This document shows, piece by piece, positions 1 through 8,175 of a stretch of 64,000 bases of DNA (its first letter is position 1; every line of letters starts with the position of its first letter). This stretch comes from Phenylobacterium sp. (GTDB lineage Bacteria > Pseudomonadota > Alphaproteobacteria > Caulobacterales > Caulobacteraceae). The position numbers and the translations under genes were made by a program. The DNA lies in NCBI RefSeq assembly GCF_030698145.1, contig NZ_JAUYNW010000011.1:1-64000 (forward strand), written 5' to 3'. The notes below the pieces were generated by a model. It ran no database searches and was not told the DNA's origin. It saw only the letters and a program-made list of their open reading frames with translations.

Positions 1-823
1 GGCGGCCTATATCAACTGCCCGATGGACAAGGCCCAGTACGAGGCCTTCATCGACGCCCTGCTGGCCGGCGAGAAGTCCGAGTTCAAGGACTGGGAGCAC
101 GTCCCCTATTTCGACGGCTGCCTGCCCATCGAGGTGATGGCCGAGCGCGGGCGCGAGACCCTGCGCCACGGGCCGATGAAGCCCGTGGGCCTGACCAACG
201 ACCACGACCCGCAGACCAAGGCCTACGCCATCGTCCAGCTCCGCCAGGACAATGCACTCGGCACCCTGTGGAACATGGTCGGCTTCCAGACCAAGCTGAA
301 GCATGGCGCCCAGACCGACATCTTCCGCATGATCCCGGGCCTGGAGAAGGCGGTGTTCGCGCGGCTGGGCGGCCTACACCGCAACACCTTCCTGAACAGC
401 CCCAAGCTGCTGGACGCTCAACTGCGCATGAGGTCCCAGCCGCGCCTGCGGTTCGCGGGCCAAGTGACCGGGGTCGAGGGCTATGTGGAGAGCGCCGCCG
501 TCGGCCTGCTGGCCGGGCGTTTCGCCGCGGCCGAGCGCCTGGGCCGGCCCATCGAGGCGCCGCCGGCCACCACGGCCCTTGGCGCCTTGATCGGCCATAT
601 CACCGGCGGCCATATCGACGGCGGCAAGGGCAGCTTCCAGCCGATGAACATCAATTATGGCCTGCTGCCGCCCTTGGACGACGTCGTGGTCAAGCGGCGC
701 GAGGACGGCAGCCGCATCGGCTCGAAAGAACGCGGCCGGGCCAAGAAGCTGGGTATGGGCGAACGGGCCCTGGCCGACCTGGACCGCTGGGTCGAGGGCG
801 CTCCAGCCCTGGCGGCGGAGTAG
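1..823 (+). CDS. trmFO: TrmFO, folate/FAD-dependent tRNA (uracil-54-C5-) methyltransferase, C-terminal part
   Basis: The reading frame is open from base 2 and ends at the TAG at 821-823, so only the last 273 or so residues are present and the FAD-binding N-terminus lies outside the window. The visible part carries the family's typical stretches: [55 protein letters not shown] and, near the end, [13 protein letters not shown]. TrmFO uses methylenetetrahydrofolate and FADH2 to make ribothymidine at position 54 of tRNA. The gene converges on the TetR gene, with only four bases between the two stop codons. The identification is firm; only the N-terminus is unseen. Confidence 0.95.
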   Translation, partial: AAYINCPMDKAQYEAFIDALLAGEKSEFKDWEHVPYFDGCLPIEVMAERGRETLRHGPMKPVGLTNDHDPQTKAYAIVQLRQDNALGTLWNMVGFQTKLKHGAQTDIFRMIPGLEKAVFARLGGLHRNTFLNSPKLLDAQLRMRSQPRLRFAGQVTGVEGYVESAAVGLLAGRFAAAERLGRPIEAPPATTALGALIGHITGGHIDGGKGSFQPMNINYGLLPPLDDVVVKRREDGSRIGSKERGRAKKLGMGERALADLDRWVEGAPALAAE

Positions 824-827
824 GGAG

Positions 828-1391
828 TTAGGCGCGGGCGGCGTTCGCGGCCTGGGCCGCCAGCCGCGCGCGCAGGCCCTCCAGGATCATCGCCAGACCG
901 AACTCGAACCCGGCCTCGCTGTCGGCGCCCCCGCCGCCCGTCTGCTCGTCCAGGGCCCAGCCCAGGGTGAAGCGCGACAGGGTGCGGAAGGCGAAGTGCG
1001 CCTCGGTGGTGGTGAAGCCGGCCCGCTCCAGGCGCTCCACCATGCCGGGGACCACGGCGATCGCCTGGGCGCCGGTGGGATGGCGGCCGGTCAGCAGCCG
1101 CGCCCCGTCGCGATGGGACAGGGCGGCCTTGCGGATCACCCGAGCGCCGGCGGCCAGCCATTCGTCCCAGTCCCGCGCCCGCAGCACGGCGGCGTCGGTC
1201 TGCAGCACCTCCCCGAACATGGCGTCCGACATATGGTCGAACAGGGCGTCCTTGTTCTTGACGTGCCAGTAGAGCGAAGGCCCGGCCACCCCCAGCTCCT
1301 GCGCCAGACGCCGCGTGGTGACGCCCTCCAAGCCCAGCTCATCCAGCAGCCGCAGCGCCGCCGCGACGATGGTCTTGCGATCCAGGCTCAT
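828..1391 (-). CDS. TetR/AcrR-family transcriptional repressor
   Basis: This is a 187-residue TetR-type regulator. An N-terminal helix-turn-helix lies at about residues 24-50 and ends in YWHVKNKDAL, the form typical of the subfamily with a tetracycline-repressor-like C-terminal ligand domain. I chose the ATG at 1391 because the protein then begins right before the first helix; an upstream extension to 1475 would run across the palindromes. It is divergent from the esterase gene at 1493, and two near-identical palindromes lie between the two starts, so it probably represses both itself and the esterase. The ligand is unknown; a hydrophobic or ester compound would be a guess from the neighbour. 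Confidence 0.85.
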   Translation of the reverse strand: MSLDRKTIVAAALRLLDELGLEGVTTRRLAQELGVAGPSLYWHVKNKDALFDHMSDAMFGEVLQTDAAVLRARDWDEWLAAGARVIRKAALSHRDGARLLTGRHPTGAQAIAVVPGMVERLERAGFTTTEAHFAFRTLSRFTLGWALDEQTGGGGADSEAGFEFGLAMILEGLRARLAAQAANAARA

Positions 1392-1417
1392 GCTCTTCCT
1401 CGGCCGTTGACTCGCCC

Positions 1418-1450
1418 CTAGCAGCGCTAGAGTATGCCTAGCAATGCTAG
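1418..1450. promoter_or_regulatory. Tandem palindromic operators for the TetR regulator
   Basis: Two 13-bp palindromes lie exactly 20 bp apart in the 101-bp divergent intergenic region. CTAGCAGCGCTAG spans 1418-1430 and CTAGCAATGCTAG spans 1438-1450. The second is a perfect palindrome around a central A; the first has one mismatched pair. Near-identity, even spacing of about two helical turns and position between a TetR gene and its divergent neighbour fit two TetR dimers binding side by side. Function is inferred, not shown. Confidence 0.75.
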
Positions 1451-1492
1451 AGAGCTCCGGTTTAGCGGAGACCAAACCGTGGGGAAACGGGA

Positions 1493-2479
1493 ATGAACGC
1501 CAAGACCTTGACCGCCGTGGCCGCCCTGCTGGCCGCGACCGCCTTTGGAACCGCAGCAGCCGCCCAGGACGGAGAGCTTCGCTGTCCGGACAAGGACTGT
1601 CCCGGCGCGACGGTGATCGCCACCGGCTCGGTCGTGGATCCCAAGACCGGCCGCAAGTTCTTCCTGGACTATCCCAAGGACCTGAAGCCCGGCGAGAAGG
1701 TGGTGTTCGTGCTCAACCTGCACGGCGGCGGCAGCTACGGGAACTGGCAGCGGCACTACTTCCCGATCGTCGACCAGGTGGACAAGTACCGACTGGTGGT
1801 CGCCACCCCCAACGCCCCGCCACGGGTCTGGCAGCCTAGCGACGACGCACACCTGCAGAACGTGGTCGACATGGCCTACGACCGCTTCGGCGCGGCCAAC
1901 ATCAAGGCCTTCTGGCTGGCGGGCCACTCCCAGGGCGGCATGACCTCGCGCCGCATCGTCTGCTCCGACTATTTCGCGCCCAAGGTCACCGGCTTCGTCA
2001 GCCTGTCGGGCGGTCGGGTCGGCGGCCAGCCGGAACGCACTGGACGGGGCCCCGCCCCGCAGCGTGGCGCCACAGCGGCCGACGGCCCTTCGCCGGAGAT
2101 GATGGCCGCCATGGCTCGGTCCATGGCCGCGCCGCTCGCCTGCGATTTCTCGCACATCTACACGACCGGCGAGCACGAGGTCGTCGCCCTGCCCCAGACC
2201 TCGGAATGGGCGACCAAGTACAGCTGCGCCGCTCGCGTGAAGCGGGCCGACATCGTCGACACCAAGGCGGGCTACGTCTACGACACCAGCCGCCAGGACC
2301 CGCCGACCAAGTCATGGGGCCGCCCGGCCGGCCCGGGCCGCACCGAGGCCTTCGTCTACCCCAACTGCAAGGATGGCCGCGTGGTCGCCGACCTGGTGCG
2401 CATCGACAAGGGCCACACCGAGGGACTGGAGCCCCATGTGGTCGAAGAGATCGTCAAGCTGATGGTCTCGGCCCGGTAG
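1493..2479 (+). CDS. Secreted alpha/beta-hydrolase esterase, PHB-depolymerase/feruloyl-esterase-like
   Basis: This is a 328-residue protein with an N-terminal signal peptide, a hydrophobic stretch ending near AAAA at residue 24, so it is likely exported to the periplasm. It shows an oxyanion-hole HGGG at residues 77-80, a nucleophile elbow GHSQGG with Ser146, and a late GHTEGLEPH that probably supplies the catalytic His. Four Cys residues could form disulfides. These are hallmarks of the LpqC/polyhydroxybutyrate-depolymerase-like esterases. The gene is divergent from the TetR regulator and follows the tandem operators, so it is probably induced when the repressor is released. The natural ester substrate cannot be read from the sequence. 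Confidence 0.8.
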   Translation: MNAKTLTAVAALLAATAFGTAAAAQDGELRCPDKDCPGATVIATGSVVDPKTGRKFFLDYPKDLKPGEKVVFVLNLHGGGSYGNWQRHYFPIVDQVDKYRLVVATPNAPPRVWQPSDDAHLQNVVDMAYDRFGAANIKAFWLAGHSQGGMTSRRIVCSDYFAPKVTGFVSLSGGRVGGQPERTGRGPAPQRGATAADGPSPEMMAAMARSMAAPLACDFSHIYTTGEHEVVALPQTSEWATKYSCAARVKRADIVDTKAGYVYDTSRQDPPTKSWGRPAGPGRTEAFVYPNCKDGRVVADLVRIDKGHTEGLEPHVVEEIVKLMVSAR

Positions 2480-2480
2480 C

Positions 2481-3170
2481 TCAGACCCGTCCAGTCAGCA
2501 CCGCCCAGAGGAGCCGCCCCCGCGCGGCCAGCTCCGAAGGGCGCTCGCCCTTGGCCCTGACACGGGCCAGGGTCGCATGGGCCACCGCCGGGAAGGCTGC
2601 GGGCGATAGGCCGCGCGCGCCGGCTAGGGCCTGATCCAGGGCGCCGCGTGCGCCCTCCCCGGTCATGCCCGCCGTGCCCATCAATCGGCCGATGGACCAG
2701 GCCCGACCGCCGCTGGCCGCCTTGGCCGGATCGGCGGCCGGATCGAGGATGCGCGCGGCCAGCACCGCGGCCGCGCCGCCGGTGTCGCCCGCCCATTCCA
2801 GGGCGTCGGCGAGGTTCATCGGCTCAGGCGACAGCTCGCGATAGCGGGCGTCGATCATCGCTTCTAGCGGCGCGCGCGGCAGGCCGTGGCGTCTGACGGC
2901 TTCGGCCAGGGCTTGGGCGGCGGGATGATGGCGCACCGGACGCCTCTCGAACACTTCGTCCAGCACCTCGCGCCACCAGGTCAGGCGGATCTCGCCCATC
3001 AGGGCGTTGGAGGCGACCTTGGGCGCGCGCGCCAGCTCATAATCGTAGGCGTAGAGGGCCACGACATCGGCCCGCGCCGCGGCATCGGTGATGAGCCGGC
3101 TGGAGAGCCAGCGGTCCGGGTCCATCCGCTGCACCAGGGCGTCGAGGTCTGAGGGGTCTTGATCCGGCAT
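2481..3170 (-). CDS. Squalene/phytoene-synthase-like protein, degenerate
   Basis: This is a 229-residue protein related to squalene/phytoene synthases, as seen in DRWLSSRLITDAAARADVVAL near the start and in GEIRLTWWREVLDEVF. Canonical members have two Asp-rich magnesium-binding motifs. Here the first position reads YAYDYELARAP without a DxxxD, and no second motif is visible after NLADALEWAGDTGGAAA. The length is also well below the usual 280-350 residues. It therefore resembles the non-catalytic branch that includes the mitochondrial complex I assembly factor NDUFAF6 more than a prenyl synthase. The gene converges on the esterase with one base between stop codons. Confidence 0.65.
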   Translation of the reverse strand: MPDQDPSDLDALVQRMDPDRWLSSRLITDAAARADVVALYAYDYELARAPKVASNALMGEIRLTWWREVLDEVFERRPVRHHPAAQALAEAVRRHGLPRAPLEAMIDARYRELSPEPMNLADALEWAGDTGGAAAVLAARILDPAADPAKAASGGRAWSIGRLMGTAGMTGEGARGALDQALAGARGLSPAAFPAVAHATLARVRAKGERPSELAARGRLLWAVLTGRV

Positions 3171-3180
3171 GGTTCAAAGC

Positions 3181-3207
3181 AAAAGGCCCGCCGGTCCGGC
3201 GGGCCTT
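3181..3207 (-). terminator. Rho-independent terminator
   Basis: A perfect 12-bp inverted repeat (3183-3194 with 3196-3207, rich in GGCCCGCC) is followed on the minus strand by TTTTGCTTT. It lies about 25 bases beyond the stop of the PuuD-like gene at 3232 and just before the ATG of the squalene-synthase-like gene at 3170. It most likely ends transcription of the yajC-secD-secF set and its downstream genes. Confidence 0.75.
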
Positions 3208-3231
3208 CCGATCAATAGGTCTTAAGGCCCG

Positions 3232-3831
3232 TTAGTTGAAGATGGTCTGGCTCATGGTCATGGTGACCAGCATCGGCACCGACAGCAGGGTGTTCGTGCG
3301 GGAGAACAGCATGGCCGTGCGGCCAGCCTTGGCCTTGGCGTCCGCGTCGCCCTCGACGAGACCCAGCGCGATCTTCTGATTCGGCCAGATGAAGACCCAG
3401 ACGTTGAAGAACATGATCGTGGCCAGCCACATGCCGGTCCCGATCAGGGTATGCTGCGCATTGCCACTCGTCGCGCCGAGCGCGAAGGCGTCGATGAGAT
3501 AGCCCCGGTTGAAGGCGAGGATCACGCCCATCACCCACGTGGCTACCGCCGCCCAGCGAAACCAGAACAGCGCCTCGGGTGCGATGTATTTGGAGACGCC
3601 TGGCTTCAGCTCGGCTGGAATGGCCGGCATGACCCGAATCTGAACGAAGTTGAAATAGTACAGCAGCCCGATCCAGAGGATGCCGAAGAACGTATGCAGC
3701 CAGCGGAACACGGCCTGCAGGAAGACCGACGTATCGTACTGATTGTGCGAGAAATACCCGCCAATCATGACCAGGGCGAGCAGGAAGCTCACGATCATGG
3801 TGTTGCGGAAGTTTGAAAGCAGTCCGGCCAT
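3232..3831 (-). CDS. PuuD-like urate hydroxylase membrane domain protein
   Basis: This is a 199-residue integral membrane protein with about five hydrophobic helices. It contains HTFFGILWIGLLYYFNFVQ and IAPEALFWFRWAA, which are typical of the PuuD/urate-oxidase N-terminal membrane family. PuuD from purine degraders adds a C-terminal cytochrome c domain with CxxCH; none is present here, so a role in urate oxidation is doubtful. I start at the ATG at 3831 because AGGGG sits 7 bases upstream; the GTG at 3846 lacks a good site. It follows the Mth938-like gene by 74 bases on the same strand, and the terminator at 3181-3207 follows it. Confidence 0.65.
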   Translation of the reverse strand: MAGLLSNFRNTMIVSFLLALVMIGGYFSHNQYDTSVFLQAVFRWLHTFFGILWIGLLYYFNFVQIRVMPAIPAELKPGVSKYIAPEALFWFRWAAVATWVMGVILAFNRGYLIDAFALGATSGNAQHTLIGTGMWLATIMFFNVWVFIWPNQKIALGLVEGDADAKAKAGRTAMLFSRTNTLLSVPMLVTMTMSQTIFN

Positions 3832-3905
3832 CGATGAGCCCCTCACGATTCCTACCCAGGGAGTCCGATATAGGGTGTTTCCACTGATGCGGGAAGGCGC
3901 GAGCC

Positions 3906-4265
3906 TCAGATCGCGATGAGGGCGGCGGCGAGCCTGCGGCCCTCGGCGGTGAGGACGTTGTAGAGCCGCGCGGCGGCGGGCGTATCCATGAATTCCAGCC
4001 CGATTCCGGCCTTCTGCAGGGTGTCTCGCACCGCCCTGGGAGGCAGGGCGTTGACCGCGCCGACCCCCAGCAGGACGAACTCCACCTCGGCCCGGCCCGC
4101 GGCCAGGACGTCAGCCAGGCTCTCGGGGGTGAGTTCGGCCAGCGAGCGCACCGGCCAGGCCGTGGGCTCGTCGCGCAGGATCAGCAGCGAGCCCTGGTGG
4201 CGGCCGCTGGAGAGACGGAACCCGCCGTCGCCGTAAGCGTCGATCTGGGGCGCGTCGCGGGCCAT
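3906..4265 (-). CDS. Mth938-like (DUF498/NDUFAF3-type) domain protein
   Basis: This is a small 119-residue protein with RHQGSLLILRD, FVLLGVGA and LPPRAVRDTLQKAGIGLEFMDT, the pattern of the Mth938-like fold that also includes the complex I assembly factor NDUFAF3. The ATG at 4265 lies one base past the secF stop, so translation is probably coupled. A gene of this family next to secDF is, as I recall, a common alphaproteobacterial arrangement. Its biochemical role is unknown. It may be notable that this and the squalene-synthase-like gene both resemble complex I assembly factors. Confidence 0.75.
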   Translation of the reverse strand: MARDAPQIDAYGDGGFRLSSGRHQGSLLILRDEPTAWPVRSLAELTPESLADVLAAGRAEVEFVLLGVGAVNALPPRAVRDTLQKAGIGLEFMDTPAAARLYNVLTAEGRRLAAALIAI

Positions 4266-4266
4266 G

Positions 4267-5247
4267 TCAGGGCCGTTGGGGCGCGCCCGCCGCGGCGGGA
4301 CGGACCTCGTCCTCCTCGCCACGCTTGACCCCCAGCAGCAGCAGCACGGGGGCGGCGATGTAGAAGGACGAATAGGTGCCCACCACGATGCCGAAGATCA
4401 GCGAGATCGAGAAGCCCAGCAGGGCGTCGCCGCCGAACACCGCCAGGCCGGTCAGGGCCATGATCCCGGTCACCCCGGTGATGGCGGTTCGCGACAGGGT
4501 CTCGTTGATCGACAGGTCGATCACGTCGCCCAGCGGCATCTTCTTGAACTTGCGCAGGTTCTCGCGGATGCGGTCGAGGATGACGACGGTGTCGTTCACC
4601 GAATAGCCGATGATGGTCAGGATCGAGGCCACCGCGGTCAGGGTGAACTCCATCTGGGTGAAGGCGAACAGGCCGAAGGTCAGCAGCACGTCGTGGATCA
4701 GGGCCGCGGCGGCGCCGATCCCGAAGGTCAGGCCGAACCGGAACCAGATGTAGGTCATCATCATCCCGATCCCGAGGACCAGGGCGAGCACGCCGTTGCG
4801 GAACAGTTCGCCGGAGACCTTGGGACCCACGACCTCGGTGCGCGGGAACTTGAGGGGGCCGAGCGCCTTGACCAGTTCGGCCTTGGCGCTGTCGACCGCC
4901 CTGGTGGCGTTGGCGGCCTCCTTGACTTCGAAACGGACCAGCACGTCGCTGGCCTTGCCGAACGCCTGGACCTGGATGTCGCCCAGTCCCTGGCCGGCGA
5001 GGGCGTCGCGGATCTTGCCCAGGTCGGCGGGCCGGCCGTCCGCCGTCGACAGCTCCAGCACGGTCCCGCCGCGGAAATCGACGCCGCAGTTCAGGCCGCC
5101 GCAGGGCGGTGTGCCCGGCCAGATCGTGAAGAACAGCGAGGCCGCCGCGGCGAGCGCCGTCAGGCCGCCGATGATCGGCGAGTATTTGACGAACTTGAAG
5201 TTCGTCTTGACCGGCAGGAGCTTGATGAGGGGCCAGTATTTCGACAT
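4267..5247 (-). CDS. secF: SecF, protein-export membrane subunit
   Basis: This is a 326-residue RND-type membrane protein that works with SecD and YajC to drive late steps of Sec-dependent export with the proton gradient. Conserved stretches visible are GVDFRGGTVLELS after the first membrane helix, MMMTYIWFRFGLTFGIGAAAALIHDVLLTFG, SVNDTVVILDRIREN and a last helix near FGIVVGTYSSFY. I prefer the ATG at 5247 (MSKYWPLI). A GTG at 5256 that overlaps the secD stop by four bases is a possible alternative. It is in one operon with yajC and secD. Confidence 0.93.
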   Translation of the reverse strand: MSKYWPLIKLLPVKTNFKFVKYSPIIGGLTALAAAASLFFTIWPGTPPCGGLNCGVDFRGGTVLELSTADGRPADLGKIRDALAGQGLGDIQVQAFGKASDVLVRFEVKEAANATRAVDSAKAELVKALGPLKFPRTEVVGPKVSGELFRNGVLALVLGIGMMMTYIWFRFGLTFGIGAAAALIHDVLLTFGLFAFTQMEFTLTAVASILTIIGYSVNDTVVILDRIRENLRKFKKMPLGDVIDLSINETLSRTAITGVTGIMALTGLAVFGGDALLGFSISLIFGIVVGTYSSFYIAAPVLLLLGVKRGEEDEVRPAAAGAPQRP

Positions 5248-5252
5248 GGGGC

Positions 5253-6854
5253 TCACGCGATCGGAAGAGCTTTGGGCCGCGCGACGCGGAACCAGACGCC
5301 AAGCAGGACCTGGGTCACCAGCACGGCGGAGAAGACCGAGGTGATCACCCCGATGGCGAGCGTCCAGGCGAAGCCCTTCACGGGTCCCGCGCCCAGCGAG
5401 AACATGATCATCGCCGCGCCCAGGTGGGTGATGTTTGCGTCAAACACGGTGACGATGGCGCGGCTGAAGCCGGCGTCGGCGGCCGAGACGGGCGAACGGC
5501 CGGCGCGGACCTCGTCACGCATGCGCTCATAGATCAGCACGTTGGCGTCGACGGCGACGGCGAGCGTCAGGATCAGGCCGGCGATGCCCGGCAGGGTCAG
5601 GGTGGCCTGGGTCATCGACATGGCCGCGACCAGCAGGAATCCGTTGACCACCAGGGCGATGATCGAGATGCCTCCGAACAGGAAGCCGTAGGCCAGCAGC
5701 ATGAAGATCAGCACGGAGCCGAAGGCGATATAGGCCGAGATCTGGCCCGACCGGATGGCGTCGGCGCCGAGTTCGGCTCCGACCGTGCGCTGTTCTTCGA
5801 CCTTCAGGGGGGCGGGAAGCGCGCCGGCGCGTAGCAGAACGGCCAGGTCATTGGCCGATTCCGGCGTGAAGCTGCCGCTGATCACGCCCTGACCGCCGGG
5901 GATGGGCTCGTTGATGTTCGGCGCGGAGATCACCTTGCCGTCGAGGATGATGGCGAAGCGCTTGCCGACGTTCTGGGCCGTGGCGTCGCCGAAACGGCGC
6001 GCACCCTGGCTGTTGAAGCGGAAGGAGACCACCGGCTGGCCCGACTGCTGGTCGAACTGCTGCTGGGCGTCGGTGAGCATCTCGCCGGTCACCAGGGCCC
6101 GTTTGCGCACCAGCAGGATGGTCGAATAGCCATCCTCGCTGGGCAGTAGCTCCGACCCCGGCGGAATTCGGCCAGCGGCGGCTTCCTCCAGGGTGACGCT
6201 GTCGTCGACCATCTGGAAGCTGAGCTTGGCTGTCTGGCCGATGATGGACTTCAGCCGCTCGGGATCGCTCTCGCCCGGCGCCTGGACGACGATGCGGTTG
6301 ATCCCCTGACGGGAGATCGAGGGTTCGCGGGTGCCGAGTTCATCGATTCGCCGGCGGATGATCTCGATGGATTGCTCGACCGCCTTGGAGGCCTCGGCGT
6401 TGATCGCCTCCTGCACGAAGGCGATGCGGAGCAGGCCGTTGTCGGTGCGGACATTGACGTCACGCCCGCCGGGCGCGCCGGCCAGCGCCGCGCCCACCTT
6501 GGTCCGCAGGGCGTTCTGGGCGGGATTGAGCTGGGCCGGATCGATGATCCGCGCCGTGACCTCGCCGCCGACCACACCCAGGTCGGAGAACTGGATCTTC
6601 TCGTCGCGCAGGGTGGTGCGGACATCCTCGACCAGGTTGGTCAGCCGCTCGGCGCGCAGAGCGTCGGTGTCCACCTCGAGCATGAGATAGGACCCTCCCT
6701 GCAGGTCGAGACCGAGGTTCAGACGCGCCTTCGGCATGAAGGCCGGCAGGGCGTCCACGGTCTTCTGCGGCAGGGCGTTGGGCAGGGAGAAGAGGACGCC
6801 GAAAATCACCGCCAGGACGACGGCGATGATCTTCCAGCGCGAGAGAGCGATCAT
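5253..6854 (-). CDS. secD: SecD, protein-export membrane subunit
   Basis: This is a 533-residue protein with the full SecD layout: an N-terminal membrane helix, the GLDLQGGSYLMLEVD motif, a large periplasmic P1 region with FRFNSQGARRFGDATAQNVGK, and five C-terminal helices including AVAVDANVLIYERMRDE. With SecF it pulls translocating proteins out of the SecYEG channel on the periplasmic side. The ATG at 6854 follows yajC by 15 bases and its stop lies against the secF start, so the three genes are co-transcribed. Confidence 0.95.
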   Translation of the reverse strand: MIALSRWKIIAVVLAVIFGVLFSLPNALPQKTVDALPAFMPKARLNLGLDLQGGSYLMLEVDTDALRAERLTNLVEDVRTTLRDEKIQFSDLGVVGGEVTARIIDPAQLNPAQNALRTKVGAALAGAPGGRDVNVRTDNGLLRIAFVQEAINAEASKAVEQSIEIIRRRIDELGTREPSISRQGINRIVVQAPGESDPERLKSIIGQTAKLSFQMVDDSVTLEEAAAGRIPPGSELLPSEDGYSTILLVRKRALVTGEMLTDAQQQFDQQSGQPVVSFRFNSQGARRFGDATAQNVGKRFAIILDGKVISAPNINEPIPGGQGVISGSFTPESANDLAVLLRAGALPAPLKVEEQRTVGAELGADAIRSGQISAYIAFGSVLIFMLLAYGFLFGGISIIALVVNGFLLVAAMSMTQATLTLPGIAGLILTLAVAVDANVLIYERMRDEVRAGRSPVSAADAGFSRAIVTVFDANITHLGAAMIMFSLGAGPVKGFAWTLAIGVITSVFSAVLVTQVLLGVWFRVARPKALPIA

Positions 6855-6869
6855 GTGCGGATAGAGCCT

Positions 6870-7217
6870 CTAGGCCTTGGAATCGTTGGCCGGGGCGGGT
6901 TCGCCGCGCACCCGCACCTCGGAGATCATGCCCTTGACCACCTTGATGGTGACGCCTTGGGCGATCTCGAGGCCGATTTCCTTGTCCTCGACGCGTACGA
7001 CCTTGCCGATGACGCCGGAGTTCAGCACGACCGTGTCGTTACGCTTCAGGTTGGAGATCATCTGCTGATGTAGCTTCATCCGCTTTTGCTGCGGGCGGAT
7101 CATCAGGAAATAGAACAGCAGGACCAGGCCGACCAGCGGCAGGAATTGGATCAGCATGTCCTGCGGGCCGCCTGCGGCGGCTCCGGCGGTCTGGGCAAAG
7201 GCGGGGGTGGCGAACAT
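6870..7217 (-). CDS. yajC: YajC, Sec translocase accessory subunit
   Basis: This 115-residue single-span membrane protein accompanies SecDF. It has an N-terminal hydrophobic lead, then the classic FLPLVGLVLLFYFLMIRPQQKRMK and the soluble part with NLKRNDTVVLNSGVIGKV, as in YajC. It is the first gene of the yajC-secD-secF operon. The 117-bp region upstream, shared with the divergent ATPase gene at 7335, should hold the promoter. Confidence 0.95.
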   Translation of the reverse strand: MFATPAFAQTAGAAAGGPQDMLIQFLPLVGLVLLFYFLMIRPQQKRMKLHQQMISNLKRNDTVVLNSGVIGKVVRVEDKEIGLEIAQGVTIKVVKGMISEVRVRGEPAPANDSKA

Positions 7218-7334
7218 GGCGCTCCGAAGTCCGTATCCGGGCCCGCGTCGCGCGCCCTGTTTTCAAGTCGGCGGAAGCTATGCGCTGCGCCTACCTTTTG
7301 CAATGGAACGGCTTGGCGGCTAAGCAGCCAAGTC

Positions 7335-8174
7335 ATGGATGACGCACTGAAACCGGTTCTCGAACGCATCGCAGACGCCCTGGAGCGCATCGCTCCCCCG
7401 GTCCGCGTACCGCCGGTCTTCGACCAGGCCCTGCTCTACCGCCACGATCCGGCGACCGGCGCCTTCCATCCGGCCCCCGATTACCCCCTCCCCCTGGAGG
7501 CGCTGGTGGGCGTCGAGCGGCAGAAGGAGCGGTTCTGCGAGAACCTGATCCGCTTCGCCGCGGGCCTGCCCAGCAACCACGCCCTGCTGTGGGGCGTGCG
7601 CGGCACCGGCAAGAGCTCGCTGGCCAAGGCGGCCTTCATGGACGTGGCGGGCAAGACCCCCGGCCTGAAGCTGGTCGAGGTCGACCGCGACCAGGTCACC
7701 GAGCTGCCGGCCCTGTTCGACACCCTACGCGACCGGCCCGAGCGGTTCGTGGTGCTGTGCGACGACCTTTCGTTCGAGGAGGGCGCGGCCGCGGCCAAGG
7801 CGCTCAAGTCGGCGCTGGAGGGCGGGGTCTCGGGGCCGCCGAAGAACGTGCTGTTCGTCGCCACCTCCAACCGCCGCCATCTGATGCCGCGGGGCCATGG
7901 CGAGGATCGCGGCCTGATCGCCACGGCCGAGGACGCCGAGGAGGAGGTCAGCGTCTCCGACCGCTTCGGCCTCTGGGTCGGGTTCCCGCCCATGGACCAG
8001 CCGACCTATCTTGCGGCGGTGACGACCTATGCGCAGCGCTTCGACCTGAAGGTCGCCGACCTGGATCGGCGCGCCCTGCAGTGGGCCCAGCTGCGCGGCG
8101 CGCGGTCGGGCCGTGTCGCCTGGCAGTTCATCCGCGACCTGGCGGGCGAACTGGGCAAGGACCTGCCGCTCTAG
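7335..8174 (+). CDS. DUF815 family AAA+-like ATPase
   Basis: This 279-residue ATPase has a Walker A motif GVRGTGKSS at residues 87-95, a Walker B-like FVVLCDDLSF near residue 145 and a sensor-like VLFVATSNRRHL. The segment ALVGVERQKERFCENLIRFAAG before the P-loop and the DRFGLWVGFPP stretch are typical of the DUF815 family of stand-alone ATPases. The cellular role is not established. The ATG at 7335 gives the usual family N-terminus. It is divergent from yajC, and its stop is one base from that of the DipM-like gene, with which it converges. Confidence 0.85.
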   Translation: MDDALKPVLERIADALERIAPPVRVPPVFDQALLYRHDPATGAFHPAPDYPLPLEALVGVERQKERFCENLIRFAAGLPSNHALLWGVRGTGKSSLAKAAFMDVAGKTPGLKLVEVDRDQVTELPALFDTLRDRPERFVVLCDDLSFEEGAAAAKALKSALEGGVSGPPKNVLFVATSNRRHLMPRGHGEDRGLIATAEDAEEEVSVSDRFGLWVGFPPMDQPTYLAAVTTYAQRFDLKVADLDRRALQWAQLRGARSGRVAWQFIRDLAGELGKDLPL

Positions 8175-8175
8175 G

